A DNA stretch of 64,000 bases from Leishmania infantum JPCM5. Its lineage: Eukaryota; Euglenozoa; Kinetoplastea; Trypanosomatida; Trypanosomatidae. Where the stretch lies: the NCBI RefSeq assembly GCF_000002875.2, contig NC_009415.2:506001-570000 (forward strand), in the 5' to 3' direction. Positions 28,554-39,719 of the stretch are shown here, piece by piece. Within the stretch, counting starts at the first letter, position 1. Every line of letters begins with the position of its first letter. The notes below the pieces were generated by a model. The model searched no databases. It was not told the origin of the DNA and was given only the letters and a program-made list of their open reading frames with translations. The position numbers and the translations under genes were made by a program.

Positions 28554-28981
28554 CCCGATACATACAAAGGCGTGCACAGATCTGCACGTCAAGCCCAAGG
28601 GCACAGCGGTAAAACCACGCGAAAAGAGGGCAGGCAAAGGAAAAGGTTATCGATCCCAACACAGATGTGGAGAGACGCAACAGCAGCAAATACAAAAATG
28701 AAAAAAAGAGAGGGAAAGTGCTGCGCCACACCCTCTCTCCCTTCTGAGCTGGGAGTAGTATGAATGCACTCGTTTCCGACGCTGTGGACGATAGAAAACG
28801 ACGAGGGGTTGCCAAATAAAAAGGGGTAGACCCAAGCTGCACCCCTTGTGGCGCTTGCCGCCTCTCGCCGCCCCCTCCCTCCTGAAGGGTTGTGTGTATG
28901 AAGCAGCTGTGGATTCACGAGCAGGTGATCGGGGAAGTCGGCTCTGCTCCCCTTCTTTTCCTTTTCTGGCCGTGGGGAGTG

Positions 28982-29000
28982 GTGTGTGTGTGTGTGTGTG
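28982..29000. repeat. (GT)n microsatellite
   Basis: A GT run of 19 bases in the PP2C-side spacer. Confidence 0.9.
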
Positions 29001-29931
29001 ATGTGTTGCTTGACTTCGAGCGCAGCGCTGCTTGAAAGCACGCGTTCACCCGCTACGAAGAACGAAACGAGAGGACGTTGACTTCAGTCCCACATATCAT
29101 GGGCAACTGCGAGAGGGATGGCGGACGCAGCACCGAATGTGCCAGCAGCGGTGTGGAAAAAGAGGTGTTACAGCGGAGGAGGTCAGTGTGAAAGAGATGA
29201 GAAGGAGGAGGGCGTGTGCACCGCGTGCATCTCGATGGGCGCTAAGACATTGTCGCGGGGAGTGCATCGAAGAGAGCCCAACACTTATATTGTCACGGTA
29301 AAGCCCGTCCAGAAGCATGATTGCGGTGGGCACCTGCCTGTGCAGCACTCTGCATTCGAGTGAATGTCGTTTGGTGTTTTGTTGTTGCCTGGTAGCGCGC
29401 ATCATCGACTTCGCGCAGCAAACACACCCATACAGACACGGGCAGATGTTCCCCCCCCCATCTCTACTACCTGGTCGGGTGCAACACTCAGCCACCAGGC
29501 ATACGCAGACGCTCGCGAGCACTCACCACACGCAAAACAAACATACGAAAAGAAAAGCGTCAGAGAAGCAGCCTTGAGTACACGAGACCGGCACACTACA
29601 CAGCATATCCAAACACGGACATCGGACCATCTCGGGAGAAACACGAAGGCATACAAAAGTAAAAAGCAAATCAAGGCGAAAAAGGCGAACAGGCATTCAA
29701 CACCGCCAATGAGGGCGCAGGAAGGTGGCCGCTGCTCGCACAAGGGTGTGTGGGCTGAGGTGGGGCAATGCGGTGAAGGAGAATCAACGAAGCGCCTTGG
29801 GGAGGGGGGAGCGTGCATGAGCGGCACTGCCATTCCGATGGTAATATCGTCCACAACCGCAGATGTGTCTGTGTAAGCATTTTCGCACCGGCAGCGACCA
29901 CTACCAACGGTCTCGGGGTGCGATGCCCTTT

Positions 29932-32900
29932 TCATTCCTGCACGTTACGCCGCTCAACAATGATGAGGCTGCAGTTGTCGAGGCCGACGCCCTCGTCGTT
30001 GTCCTCCGGCGCCACACACTGTGCAAACACGCCGGCGGCGGCCGTGAGAAGAATCGCATCTACCTGAGAGAGTCGCGGGGCAGCACCATCGTCGTCGTCG
30101 TCATCGTAATACCTGATCATGGACTCCTCTGTGACAGCCCTCGAGGTAAGGCTCCCGCCCTTGGTGGGCGACGGGGTCTTGCGGCTGTTTCCGAGTGCCT
30201 CACTGCTGTGCAAAGGACCGCCTGCGCGCGGCGGCGATACCGGGGACGAGCTCCACGGTGAGCCCCCTGCAACAACGGATGGGCCTCTTAGGCGGTTCTG
30301 ATAGAGTTCGGCACCACGCAGCACAGCATCCATCGCTGAGCCAGACACGGCAAGGTCGTTGACGGTGTTCGTGAGCGCCACATGAACCTGGTGCAGCGTC
30401 GCCGTGTCCCATACGCCATCGCAGGCAAGCACGATGCCCCACTGATCCGTGTCGCTTGGCACCGGCATAATCGTAACGTCCGGCACGGCGGAGACGGCCT
30501 GCTTGCGCGGCCCGCGACCGCCGCACTGCTTGAAGTCGAAGTCGCCCAGAGCACGCGGCACGGCAGACATGCCCTCAATACGACCGTTAATAATGTTGTA
30601 GCCGGCGGCGTGGATGCGGGCCTGCTCCGCCTCGTCCGACACGCGGTGCTTCACGCTGATCACCTTCATGCGGTCCTTCGTGTAGAAGGCGGCACCGCTA
30701 TCGCCGACGTTCGCACAGAGAACGAAGTTGGCGGTGATGCCCACCACACATGCCGTGCAGCCCACGCAGTCGTAGTCCCCACGCACCCCCTCCGGAGTCG
30801 AGCGCAGGTAGTCGTCCAGAGACATCAGTGCATCCTCCATGATACTGGCGAAGTACTGCCGGAGCATCTCCATCTCCGGGATCGACACCACCGCCGCCGG
30901 GGACGGGCAAATGGCAACGTTTCCGGCAGGCGGGTTTGGGTTGTGGCCCAAGCCGCTCCCATGCCGCAGTTCCTCTGCAGCAGCGATCGACCTCGGCAGG
31001 AGCACCCCGGTGCGAGGGGATCCAACGCCTGCCGCGACAGAGACCATGTCTGGCAGCGGCTCCTCCACTGCTTCCCACGCATCCAGCGTTACCCCGGACT
31101 TGCGGTTTCGATTCGAGGAATGCGAGTTGCTGACGCGTTTGTTGGCGGTCAAGGAGGTGTCCGCCTGTGTGCTGGCGGGGTGCCGGTTCTTGCCTCCCAC
31201 AGCCCCAGTTGCGCCCTCGAACGCAGGCGACGTCTCCTTCATACCTGCATCTCCCATCCCGAGGGTGGCGCCTGCAGCGTGGAGGCGCAGCGACTCAGCT
31301 GTGACAGGGACAAGAACGGAGAAGGACCCGGCGAAAGACACGCTGCGCAGCTCATCGGCCAGGGTAAACGGGACGTCGGCGGTCTTGGGAGGCGAAGCAG
31401 TTTCGTCGCCGTTCGCCTCCGACCGCTTGGCGGAGAAGCGGTCGAAAGGGACCGACACGGTCGCACTTCCAGACGGCCTCTGGAAGGGGGAGGAGAGGTG
31501 GGAGTGCGGCATACGGCCGGAGGCGGCATCGAGAGACGGTGGTGGGCTCGACGCGGCGGGGCCTGCGGGGGTGTTCAGGGAGTCAGCGAGCGGAGCAGCG
31601 TAGTTTAAAATGCCGTCGCCCGCCGGGACCGCCGACACGGATTGAGGCAGCCACGGCGCTGTCGCCCCCGCAGAAGCAGCCGAGTCCGTCTCTGCCTTGA
31701 GAAAGAACAAGAGCGCGCGGGCACGCACGTCATCGGGGCGCGTTTCCTCGATCGCACGCCGCAGGTGCGCCTCGAAGTGGCGGGCCGCCAGCTTCGCCAC
31801 TGCATCGCCACCGTGCCCGTCAAACATGCAGAACACCGCCATCGGCATCGTCTCCTTCGGCACCGCCTCCGCCTCTTCTTTCGCAGCTCCTGCGGCGGTC
31901 GCTGCTGCTTCCTCATCACCCGTGTTGGGCCTCTCGTATGCCCCGGAGTCACTAGGGCGTACTGCCGAGTTGAACTCCGGTGAGCTCTCGGAGGCAGACG
32001 AGGCGCTGAGTTCGTAGCTGCCGTGAACCAAGAGCGAGGAGTCGAGTCGGTGAGTATCTCCGCGGTCCAGAGTCTCAAGCGGCTTCTTCGCTGCCGCCTC
32101 GGCTGCTGCTGCCGCGGCGGCCACTTCCCGGAGCTCCTTGCGGTTCACCACTTCCTCGGAGATGGCCGGGATGTCGACCAAGAACACCGCCTCGGCGTCC
32201 TCCTGCGTCGTGCGCCACCCTTGCACGCTGGCGGCAAGTGCGCAGAGCTTGGTGACCGGCTCTCCCACGGTAACGGTGTTGCCGGCAGAGAAGTCGAGCG
32301 GGTCACGGCTGAGGAACTGCTGCATCGGCGAGCGCACGGGGAGTTGTGACAGGGAGTTGCTCGCAACAGTGGTCGGGCGCTGCCGCACCAGCGCGCCGCC
32401 GCTGGGCGGGGATTTGGGGGAGAGACCAAGGGCGCCGGCGTCTATTCCCATCGACAACTGTGCCCCTCCGTTTGGCAGCGCAGACGCGTTGGAGGCCCGC
32501 TGCAGCGTGTTTGCAAATGCGGGCAGCATTTCCGACGCCGTGAATGCCTCCGTGGCCGGCGAGGAGGTGACGTTTTGTAGAGCGGCAGGGATCCACAAGT
32601 CAGACAGTGTCTGATTGAGAATCGCAGCGGGGGGCACGTTGTCGATGGAATGCGCACGTGCGTGGGCCTCGGCGCCGATCGCTGACCCTGAAGCGTGACG
32701 TACCGCTGCCGATGCTGTCACGTCCTTCAGTCGCACCTCGTAGCCGACGCAGTGGATGTCGCGTGCGGGGTGCTTCAGATACGTGCCGCGTGTGAAGGCG
32801 ATCTGGTCCACCAACGCGTCGTAGACCTCGGTGTGCTTCCACGTGAATTGCTGGCACTTCTCGCACCAGAAGATGCGGTCAAAGCTGTTCATGATGTCTA

Positions 32901-35900
32901 GAAGGTTCAGAAACAGCGTGCACACGCTCGGGTTCTGCAAGTGGTGGCGGCGGACGTGCGACGGGCATACCGCCTCAAGACAGTGCAAGCATAGAAAAGC
33001 GGCTGGCCGCCGATGGCAGCGGCTGCAGTGATCGTAGAGGTCATTCGCATCGTATCGGCTGCAGTCCGGTCCCTTGAAGTCCTTTGCAATAAAGGCTGCA
33101 TCGCAATGGCACGCACCATCGTTGGCCTCATCATCGCATGCGTCGTGGTCGCCCTTGGCTTCCGATCCTTCCTCCGTGTGTTCCAGCGGCGCCGTGAGAC
33201 TCCCTCGATCGTCTTGTGGCATGTGCCCATGCCGCTCGTACCGGCCAACCTCGTCTTCCGGATCCATAAGCATAACGCCGGCAGCGGCGTCGAAGATGAG
33301 TCGCGCCGCCACCTTCGCATCACACGAACCCTGCGGGAGCCCCTCCTCATCCGCCGGGTCCATGTTGTACTCGGCGGCCACCGTTCCAAACGTAAAATCC
33401 TGTGGCTCGAGACGCATCGTGCCGGAGGCCTGCGCAGGAGTGCGGCGGAACTGACTGCACGAAAGTGACACAGACGCCCTCGCATCAACGCTAAAGTCGG
33501 CATCCGGCAGCACAACAAGGCCACTCGGGCGCGAGCCGGCAGCGTTGCCGCTCGGATACGTGGAGGGGCTGCCTTTTGGAGTCAGGGGCGCCGGCGTCAT
33601 GAGGTGGCTGCCGGCAGCTCCCAAGGACGGCGAGCCGGCTGGTATGGATACGGGGCTTGCATCGGCAGGGGGCAGTGGGTGAGGCGGTTGCTGGTCACTG
33701 GCCGGTGTCAAGTTCGGCGTCGCATTTTTCTTCTTGTCGGGAATGCTCCCAAGCGAAGAGCCGTGGCGCTGTTTCGCTTCAGGGTCGCTGGTTACAGCAC
33801 TGGTGCTGGCGTTCGTGTTGCTTTTCGGCGATGCAAGGACGGTGAGCGGCGTCGACGACGCCGCCTCTGGCACGACCTCGTACCGAGGCAGGAAGACGTG
33901 TTCAACCGATGTCCACATACCCACCGTGCGGCGCTGTGCAGCATCTTCGTCGTCGTCAGCCGCCGCCGCCGCAGCAGCAGCAGCAGCGAACGCGTCATCC
34001 TTCGCTCGATTTCCGCGGTGGTGGCGCCACTGCCCTGCCGCTGCCTCTCCAATACGGCCCTCTTCCTCCTTTGAAGCGGCGGCCTCGTCGCTGCCTTTCT
34101 GCTCCCACACCGTCTCAATGTCGTCGTCGGTGTTGACGTTGTCCGGCTTGCTGCTGGCACTGTCTCTCGCAAAGACGGCTGCCTGTGAAAAGAGAGCCGT
34201 CGACTCCTTGCCGTCGACCCCTGCGCCGGCACGGTGCCGACGCCGCCGGCCACCGCCGCTGCGGCGCCGACCATGCTGCGAGGCTGCCCTGCCCCCCTGT
34301 CGCTGCTCGTTGCGCTTGTGATAGTAGCTCGTCATGGTGCCGTAGTGCAGACTAGAGTAATTGCTGCGGCGACGCAGCTTTCGCAGCTCGGCCGTGGTTG
34401 CACTCATGATGCTGTCGCCGCCGTAGTAGCTATAGACGGTGCGCTGCTGATAGTCTCCATCAGAGTCTTCTGCGTCGTCCGCATTTGCCGTGGCGGCAAC
34501 GGCGCCGCCGCCCGTGGAAGAGCAGGCGCCAGGGTCGACCACACTCGACCGCCGCCGCATGGTGTGAGTGCTCAGCTCATCAACGGAGCTGCAGCCGGCA
34601 GGGGTGTCAACGTTGACCGTTGGCGCTGTCGCGGAGAGGTCCTCGGCTGACGGCGCAGGCGCGATCAGCGCCGAGGCCAACGCCGACGAGACCTTGCCGA
34701 GCGAGTTGGCGTGGCTGCTCGCTTGCTGGTGCACTGCCGGCAGCGGAGAGGCACCGGAGGAAAAGATCGACACAACGCCGGCGTTGAAACTTTGCTCAGC
34801 GGACCCCGACGCCGACGACCCGCCTGACGTCTCCGTCAGCAGAAGCGCGCCGGCTGGGATCGGGCCAAGCGGAATCGGCAGGTCATCGCGGGTGCTGCGT
34901 ACGCCGGCTAAGCCTGCGGAAACACCCTGTGAAGCCGCCACCGCTGTGTGAGTCGGAAGCAGAGGGAAGCGCGCGTTGACGGTCGACCGCAACGCCGCCG
35001 TGGGCCGCGAGGACGGCGACAGCGGCTCCGGTGTAACGGAGCTCGGCGTCGCCCCGCCACGGTTTCCAGACGCAAGCGCCATCAGTGCAAAGTCATCGAG
35101 CGTGTGACTGCGCCGATGGTGTCCCAAAGACGAGGGCGAGAAGACGTGGCTGCTCTCTGCGCCCCCCAGGCGACCGGCGCTCGAGGTGGCGATCAGGGCA
35201 CTGTCCGGCGCCAACATCTTGCTGCGATGACGCCTGCGTGGGAGTGCCGTGCAGCTCAGCTGCGTGCTGCTCAAAGATACGGAGTTGTCAGAAAGAGCGG
35301 GTGCTAGCGTGGAGTGGGTTGAGGAAAGCCCGCGAGTCACATGTGCGTCCCGCTGCGACGTGTGCGGATGTTGATACTGCCTCCATCGGCCTACAATGCT
35401 GCCGGAGGCCCGCGCGCGCATCTTGCGAATAACAGCCGGTAACGGCGCTGTACCAAATGCGTTATCACTGTAGTGGTGCTGCTCAAATTTGACGTTCGTC
35501 TGTCGCGAGTCAGTCGACGACGACGTCTGTGGTCCCTCAGCACAAACAAGTCGCGACGCCGTGCTACTACCAGTGGACTGAGGGGCGGCCTCGAGGCTCT
35601 CTGTACGTGCTCGCGTACAGCACCGGAGAGGCTTTGAAAGACAAGCCGCCTTCACTACATCCGGCCCCGACTCGCCGGTGAGCATGCTCGGCATCGTCTG
35701 CGACCATCCCGGACCTTCACACATGGTTTCAGAGCGCTCTGTCGAGTTCCTTGTCTCAGCGATGCCACTTTCGCGTGAGGCAGACGCGCTAGAGTTCATG
35801 TTATACCGCGCGTACGGACTCGCCATGTTAAACTCCATTGGCGTCGACTCGATGCTAGGGTCGTAAAAATGCAGACGCGCCTCGTTCTGCGTGCAGGCCA

Positions 35901-37635
35901 GCAGGCTCTCCTCCTCGTCATCCACGTAACTCTTCTCGCCCACGTCCGCGTCGGCGGGGTTGGTGGAGGCTGTGCCGGCGCTGCCGCTGCGGTCCCGAAG
36001 CCAACGCGGTTGCCCAGAATGTCCTCTACAGGTGGCACCTGGGCTCTGGTCCTCCTCTTTCTCTGCCTGGCAGCCCTGAGCAAAGAAACGAAACTGCGGC
36101 TTCGTCGAGGCGGATGCCGAGGGCCCGGACGACGTGCACCTCTTCAGGTGAGAGGCCAATGCAGGATGGACAGTAGCCGGTGGTAGAGGGAACGGCCTCA
36201 CGCTCTCAGTGGTGGTGAGCTTGGCGAGCGGCAGTCGAGGAGGTGGCCGGGTCGCTGGCAACTCGCTTGTATCCTCAGTGCTCGTATTGCGATCTCTATC
36301 CGCAGAAACCAGTTCTGTGGGGTCTACTTGCTCAACCGGGTCGAGTTTCTGTGACGGAGGCGACGTGCTGAGGGAAGGATAACCAGGCAGCGGGCTCGGC
36401 ACTTGCGTCACGGGCGTCATCGCACTGAAGGCGGCTCTCTCCCGCAATGCAGCCGCTGGGCTTTGCGGTGTGAATTGCGCGGTGCTGACTGCAGGCAAGG
36501 AGGACGGGGTAGCCAAGCTGCTCTCTGACGGGGCAGTAAAACTTGAGCTTGCAACAACTGCTCGTGGAGGGCTTCTCGCCAGAACGGAGGCGCCGGCAGC
36601 GATGATGGGCTTCCGCGAAGCGACGGCAGCCCGCTGCCGATCCTTGAAGCTCATCCTGGGCGAGCTTGTCGAGGTGGACGACACGGGCGACAGTGTGGGC
36701 AGCTCCTCCAGCGTTGTTCGGCTGCCAAACCCATTTGGAGAGGTCGTGGCGCTACCAATGGCGGTCGGTGTCCGCAGTTTCGGGAGAGGCGCCTTCGTGT
36801 CGTCGGCGTTTATCTGAGCGGCCGCATTGCCGGATGTCGAGCTAGCAGGGGTGCACAACATCAGGGACGAGGGCAAATGCGGCGGAGGCACCGCTGCTGC
36901 GCTGGCTGTGTCCTGTGGGAGCAGGCTTAGCGGACTCTGTAGTTGCGACGCAGATGCGAGGCTGCCAGAGTGCTCGTGTGGTGAGCCAGTCGGCTTGCTC
37001 GTGAAGGAGAAGTTCGACGAGGTGGCGCGCAACACCAGGGAGTCAGGCACACTAGGGCCTTCCTCCACGGCCGCCGTCGCCGTGAGCGCATCCGGGCCGG
37101 CGAGGGCGATCGGCGTCTGACTTGGTGCGCGGGGCGCACCGGCGCGGCCACCTCTGTGAGAAGGCCCCATCTCTGTAAATATGCACGCAGTAAGAGGTGG
37201 GGATGCTGCTGCCGTGGTCCTCTTCAAGGCCGAATGCGGGAGAGGGCGCTCGCGAGCGGGAGAAAGGTCTAACGTTAGGGGTGAGGACGAAGACGCGGTG
37301 CTCATGGGAGAGTGCGCCAGGCGACTGTTTATAGCTCTGAGCTCAAGGTCAGTGCTACCGCTAGCACCAGCGCGCTGGCGCTGCCTATCCTTGAAGCTGA
37401 GCCGCCGTTTACGTCCAGAAAGAGAGACTGCATCGGCTTGAGTGGCGTCGCTCGGGTTTTCCACTAAAGGAGAAAGTGTCGCAGACGACGGTGTGGCGTC
37501 TGTGCGAAGCAGCGACAATGAAGTGTGCCCGCTTCCTGGTCCATGAGCTCCTGTTGTTCCGGGCGACGAAGCTGCAGAGGTGTCAACAGCTGCGCTGCCG
37601 GCCTCCGTAATCTTGGCCTCGATGTCCGAACTCAT
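29932..37635 (-). CDS. Giant PP2C-family Ser/Thr phosphatase with zinc finger, 2567 aa
   Basis: The catalytic domain is at the C-terminus. Metal-binding Asp/Glu motifs are all present: QEDAE near 1810, FDGHGG near 1938, CDGVWD near 2404 and GLDN near 2551. PP2Cs dephosphorylate Ser/Thr using two Mn/Mg ions. The domain is expanded by a disordered insert of about 290 residues after DGHGG and one of about 70 near 2446-2518. The usual GDSR is GDSG here (near 2310), and the DHKP-like loop reads KHRV. Upstream (about 1536-1590) lies a zinc finger of B-box or UBP type: CxxC, CxxC, a Cys-x2-His/His cluster, then WCEKC. The first 1500 residues are low complexity with two SFKDRQR motifs and a poly-Ala/Asp run. 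Start: ATG at 37633-37635 (MSSDIEAKITEAG); the frame continues upstream to 38022 through unlikely Leu/Cys-rich sequence. An AG acceptor may lie at 37649. Stop TGA. Confidence 0.92.
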   Translation of the reverse strand: MSSDIEAKITEAGSAAVDTSAASSPGTTGAHGPGSGHTSLSLLRTDATPSSATLSPLVENPSDATQADAVSLSGRKRRLSFKDRQRQRAGASGSTDLELRAINSRLAHSPMSTASSSSPLTLDLSPARERPLPHSALKRTTAAASPPLTACIFTEMGPSHRGGRAGAPRAPSQTPIALAGPDALTATAAVEEGPSVPDSLVLRATSSNFSFTSKPTGSPHEHSGSLASASQLQSPLSLLPQDTASAAAVPPPHLPSSLMLCTPASSTSGNAAAQINADDTKAPLPKLRTPTAIGSATTSPNGFGSRTTLEELPTLSPVSSTSTSSPRMSFKDRQRAAVASRKPIIAAGASVLARSPPRAVVASSSFTAPSESSLATPSSLPAVSTAQFTPQSPAAALRERAAFSAMTPVTQVPSPLPGYPSLSTSPPSQKLDPVEQVDPTELVSADRDRNTSTEDTSELPATRPPPRLPLAKLTTTESVRPFPLPPATVHPALASHLKRCTSSGPSASASTKPQFRFFAQGCQAEKEEDQSPGATCRGHSGQPRWLRDRSGSAGTASTNPADADVGEKSYVDDEEESLLACTQNEARLHFYDPSIESTPMEFNMASPYARYNMNSSASASRESGIAETRNSTERSETMCEGPGWSQTMPSMLTGESGPDVVKAACLSKPLRCCTRARTESLEAAPQSTGSSTASRLVCAEGPQTSSSTDSRQTNVKFEQHHYSDNAFGTAPLPAVIRKMRARASGSIVGRWRQYQHPHTSQRDAHVTRGLSSTHSTLAPALSDNSVSLSSTQLSCTALPRRRHRSKMLAPDSALIATSSAGRLGGAESSHVFSPSSLGHHRRSHTLDDFALMALASGNRGGATPSSVTPEPLSPSSRPTAALRSTVNARFPLLPTHTAVAASQGVSAGLAGVRSTRDDLPIPLGPIPAGALLLTETSGGSSASGSAEQSFNAGVVSIFSSGASPLPAVHQQASSHANSLGKVSSALASALIAPAPSAEDLSATAPTVNVDTPAGCSSVDELSTHTMRRRSSVVDPGACSSTGGGAVAATANADDAEDSDGDYQQRTVYSYYGGDSIMSATTAELRKLRRRSNYSSLHYGTMTSYYHKRNEQRQGGRAASQHGRRRSGGGRRRRHRAGAGVDGKESTALFSQAAVFARDSASSKPDNVNTDDDIETVWEQKGSDEAAASKEEEGRIGEAAAGQWRHHRGNRAKDDAFAAAAAAAAAADDDEDAAQRRTVGMWTSVEHVFLPRYEVVPEAASSTPLTVLASPKSNTNASTSAVTSDPEAKQRHGSSLGSIPDKKKNATPNLTPASDQQPPHPLPPADASPVSIPAGSPSLGAAGSHLMTPAPLTPKGSPSTYPSGNAAGSRPSGLVVLPDADFSVDARASVSLSCSQFRRTPAQASGTMRLEPQDFTFGTVAAEYNMDPADEEGLPQGSCDAKVAARLIFDAAAGVMLMDPEDEVGRYERHGHMPQDDRGSLTAPLEHTEEGSEAKGDHDACDDEANDGACHCDAAFIAKDFKGPDCSRYDANDLYDHCSRCHRRPAAFLCLHCLEAVCPSHVRRHHLQNPSVCTLFLNLLDIMNSFDRIFWCEKCQQFTWKHTEVYDALVDQIAFTRGTYLKHPARDIHCVGYEVRLKDVTASAAVRHASGSAIGAEAHARAHSIDNVPPAAILNQTLSDLWIPAALQNVTSSPATEAFTASEMLPAFANTLQRASNASALPNGGAQLSMGIDAGALGLSPKSPPSGGALVRQRPTTVASNSLSQLPVRSPMQQFLSRDPLDFSAGNTVTVGEPVTKLCALAASVQGWRTTQEDAEAVFLVDIPAISEEVVNRKELREVAAAAAAAEAAAKKPLETLDRGDTHRLDSSLLVHGSYELSASSASESSPEFNSAVRPSDSGAYERPNTGDEEAAATAAGAAKEEAEAVPKETMPMAVFCMFDGHGGDAVAKLAARHFEAHLRRAIEETRPDDVRARALLFFLKAETDSAASAGATAPWLPQSVSAVPAGDGILNYAAPLADSLNTPAGPAASSPPPSLDAASGRMPHSHLSSPFQRPSGSATVSVPFDRFSAKRSEANGDETASPPKTADVPFTLADELRSVSFAGSFSVLVPVTAESLRLHAAGATLGMGDAGMKETSPAFEGATGAVGGKNRHPASTQADTSLTANKRVSNSHSSNRNRKSGVTLDAWEAVEEPLPDMVSVAAGVGSPRTGVLLPRSIAAAEELRHGSGLGHNPNPPAGNVAICPSPAAVVSIPEMEMLRQYFASIMEDALMSLDDYLRSTPEGVRGDYDCVGCTACVVGITANFVLCANVGDSGAAFYTKDRMKVISVKHRVSDEAEQARIHAAGYNIINGRIEGMSAVPRALGDFDFKQCGGRGPRKQAVSAVPDVTIMPVPSDTDQWGIVLACDGVWDTATLHQVHVALTNTVNDLAVSGSAMDAVLRGAELYQNRLRGPSVVAGGSPWSSSPVSPPRAGGPLHSSEALGNSRKTPSPTKGGSLTSRAVTEESMIRYYDDDDDDGAAPRLSQVDAILLTAAAGVFAQCVAPEDNDEGVGLDNCSLIIVERRNVQE

Positions 37636-39719
37636 TATGCGGTCCCAGCTAAGGAGTGTTATGAAGCGAGGGCGCAGAAAGGCGTGCGAGCGATCGAAAT
37701 ACACGCGTGTCTGCAGATAGCACACCCTCACGAGCAGAGTGCACACGTTTGCACCACCGCAAGACAAGACGACAAGACGGAGTCGCGCGCTAGAGAAAGG
37801 GGCGGCGAAGACGCACGCTCGGCTGTGAAAGTGCGTCGACGGCGGCGGAGAGGGGGTGGTGATCAAGCAGCAGCAGCAGCCACTAAAGTGAGTCAGGAAC
37901 ACGGCAAGCCGTAGGCACAACAGGGACAAAACAAGAGAGGCGGCAACACGTTCGGAATCGAGGAAAGAAACGGGATTGAGGATCGGAGCAAGCGCCTTCC
38001 CCCTCACGCTCCAGAGCCCCACAGAAAGAGGAGGAGAAAGAAGACCGACTCTGCCGTGTTCCCCCTCCGACCACTTCGAACAGCCCTCTCCCCGAAGACT
38101 CGAGATGGAGACTCGACGGGACTTTGTGAAAGCGTATGCGCAGGAAGCGAGCCCGCTCGGCTCTCATGAAAAAGAAGCAGGCCGAGCTCTCACCCTCTTC
38201 CTTCCCTTTCTGCCCAAAATCAGGTCAATCCCCCTTTGCGCAACAAGAGCAGGCTCGCTCAAAACGAAGTTGACGAGAAAACGATGCCGGCAGCCACAAG
38301 AAAGGCCTCGGTAGGTGTGTGTGGTTGTGTGCGTGTGTGCCACACGGGGCAGAAAGCCAGCGCTTGTGCGAAACAAAGTTGTCTTCTCTGTGAGCGTGGG
38401 TATGATTTCGCGGCGTACGTGCAGCGATACACACCCACGCACACGCGCGGCCCCTACCGCTGTTCCTGCCTCCCAAGTGGTGGAGGCTCCCTGTCGAGAG
38501 GAGACGGCGAGGGCGATGCTGGCCACTCGCAGTAGAAGATGAGAGAAGCAGGAGCGGCAAGGTCACCGGCAATGTAGAACGAAGAAAAACAAAACGGGTC
38601 GCTGGTGCACACATCACAACGAACAGGCCGATATATGCAGGCGCCCGAAGCACCAAAGGAAAAGAAGGAGGAGGAGCACGAAATATCCCTGTTTACGCTT
38701 CGCTCTGCAATACGAGTATGGCGGTTCTCTGAGTTTGTCGTCCGCGTGTTCTCCGCCGACAACTCACATGAAAAAAAAAACCAAGAAGGGCGGAGAGGCA
38801 AGGCGACAATCAGCGGCACTGAGCAAACGAAAAATAACGCCTGCGCCGCTCCAAGTCGTTCAAAGGCGGGAGAAAGAGCGTCGTTTTGGTGCCCCTGCCA
38901 GGTGCGTGCTGCTCGGCTGTACCTGCGAAGACGATGATACGCGAAGCACAAGGCGAAAGAGGCAAAGCCTATAACGGCAGCGACAGCGAGAAAGATGTCA
39001 GGAGGAAGAGGGAAGGGGGCCCTCAGCAGGGGGGAGAGGGGCACACTAAGCACAGCACGTCAGGTGATCAGAAACAGCACGAGCAAGAGGATATAAAGCA
39101 CTGCACTCTCTTTGCTCTGCCGTTTGAGGGAAGCGAAACGGGCAATCTGGTTATGACGCGGCAGATCGGTAATACAAGAAGACAAGCACTTGGCAGAGAG
39201 GCGCACACATAGAGTCCGCGTACGTGCTGCAACACTCGACGTCACGGTCTCCGACACTCAGAGAAGCGAACTGATAGACAAAAAAAAAAGAAAAAGAGCA
39301 GAGAGAGAAAGAGAGACAGGGTACAGATACCTCGCGCTTGTCAGCCAACGCAACAACAACACAACAGGAAGGAGGGACGAAGGGCAAAGAAGGAGAAACT
39401 AAAGACAGCGACTGTATGTCTACGGGTGACTCCACAGAAAAAAAAAGGAAGCTCGAGAGAGATCCGCAAAGTCGCACAAGTAGCACCGGCTGTACACAAG
39501 CAGCCGAACTTCTGTTTGGATGAAAACGTATAGCCCGGGCTTTTACGCGAATTGATTGTCCGAGGGGCACTTGCGTGCGCGCGCTGCCTCTCGAAACCCG
39601 ATCGGCGTTGTGGAAAGTGGGGAGTATGGCCTCGCAAAAGTTTGAGGCGCTCCTGCTCGTGCAGAAGAGGCAGCCTTCCACAAACAGCACCCGGATAACA
39701 GAAGCGGTTTAAATCACAA

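Larger units (their letters stand above)
28029..29931. other. Spacer between the PP2C gene and the 1662-aa gene
   Basis: About 1.9 kb without a credible gene. It carries CA/GT runs at 28175-28196 and 28982-29000 and TA runs at 28429-28443 and 28531-28553. These sit between the PP2C stop and the next start, so they fall in the PP2C 3' UTR or the next leader. Confidence 0.6.

Noticed and set aside
28018..28842. Minus-strand frame upstream of the 1662-aa gene
   Set aside because: Crosses CA and TA microsatellites and poly-A runs and overlaps the start of the real gene in another frame.
37636..38022. N-terminal extension of the PP2C protein by 129 residues
   Set aside because: The extension is Leu/Cys/Phe-rich leader sequence. 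A candidate splice acceptor lies inside it, near 37649.
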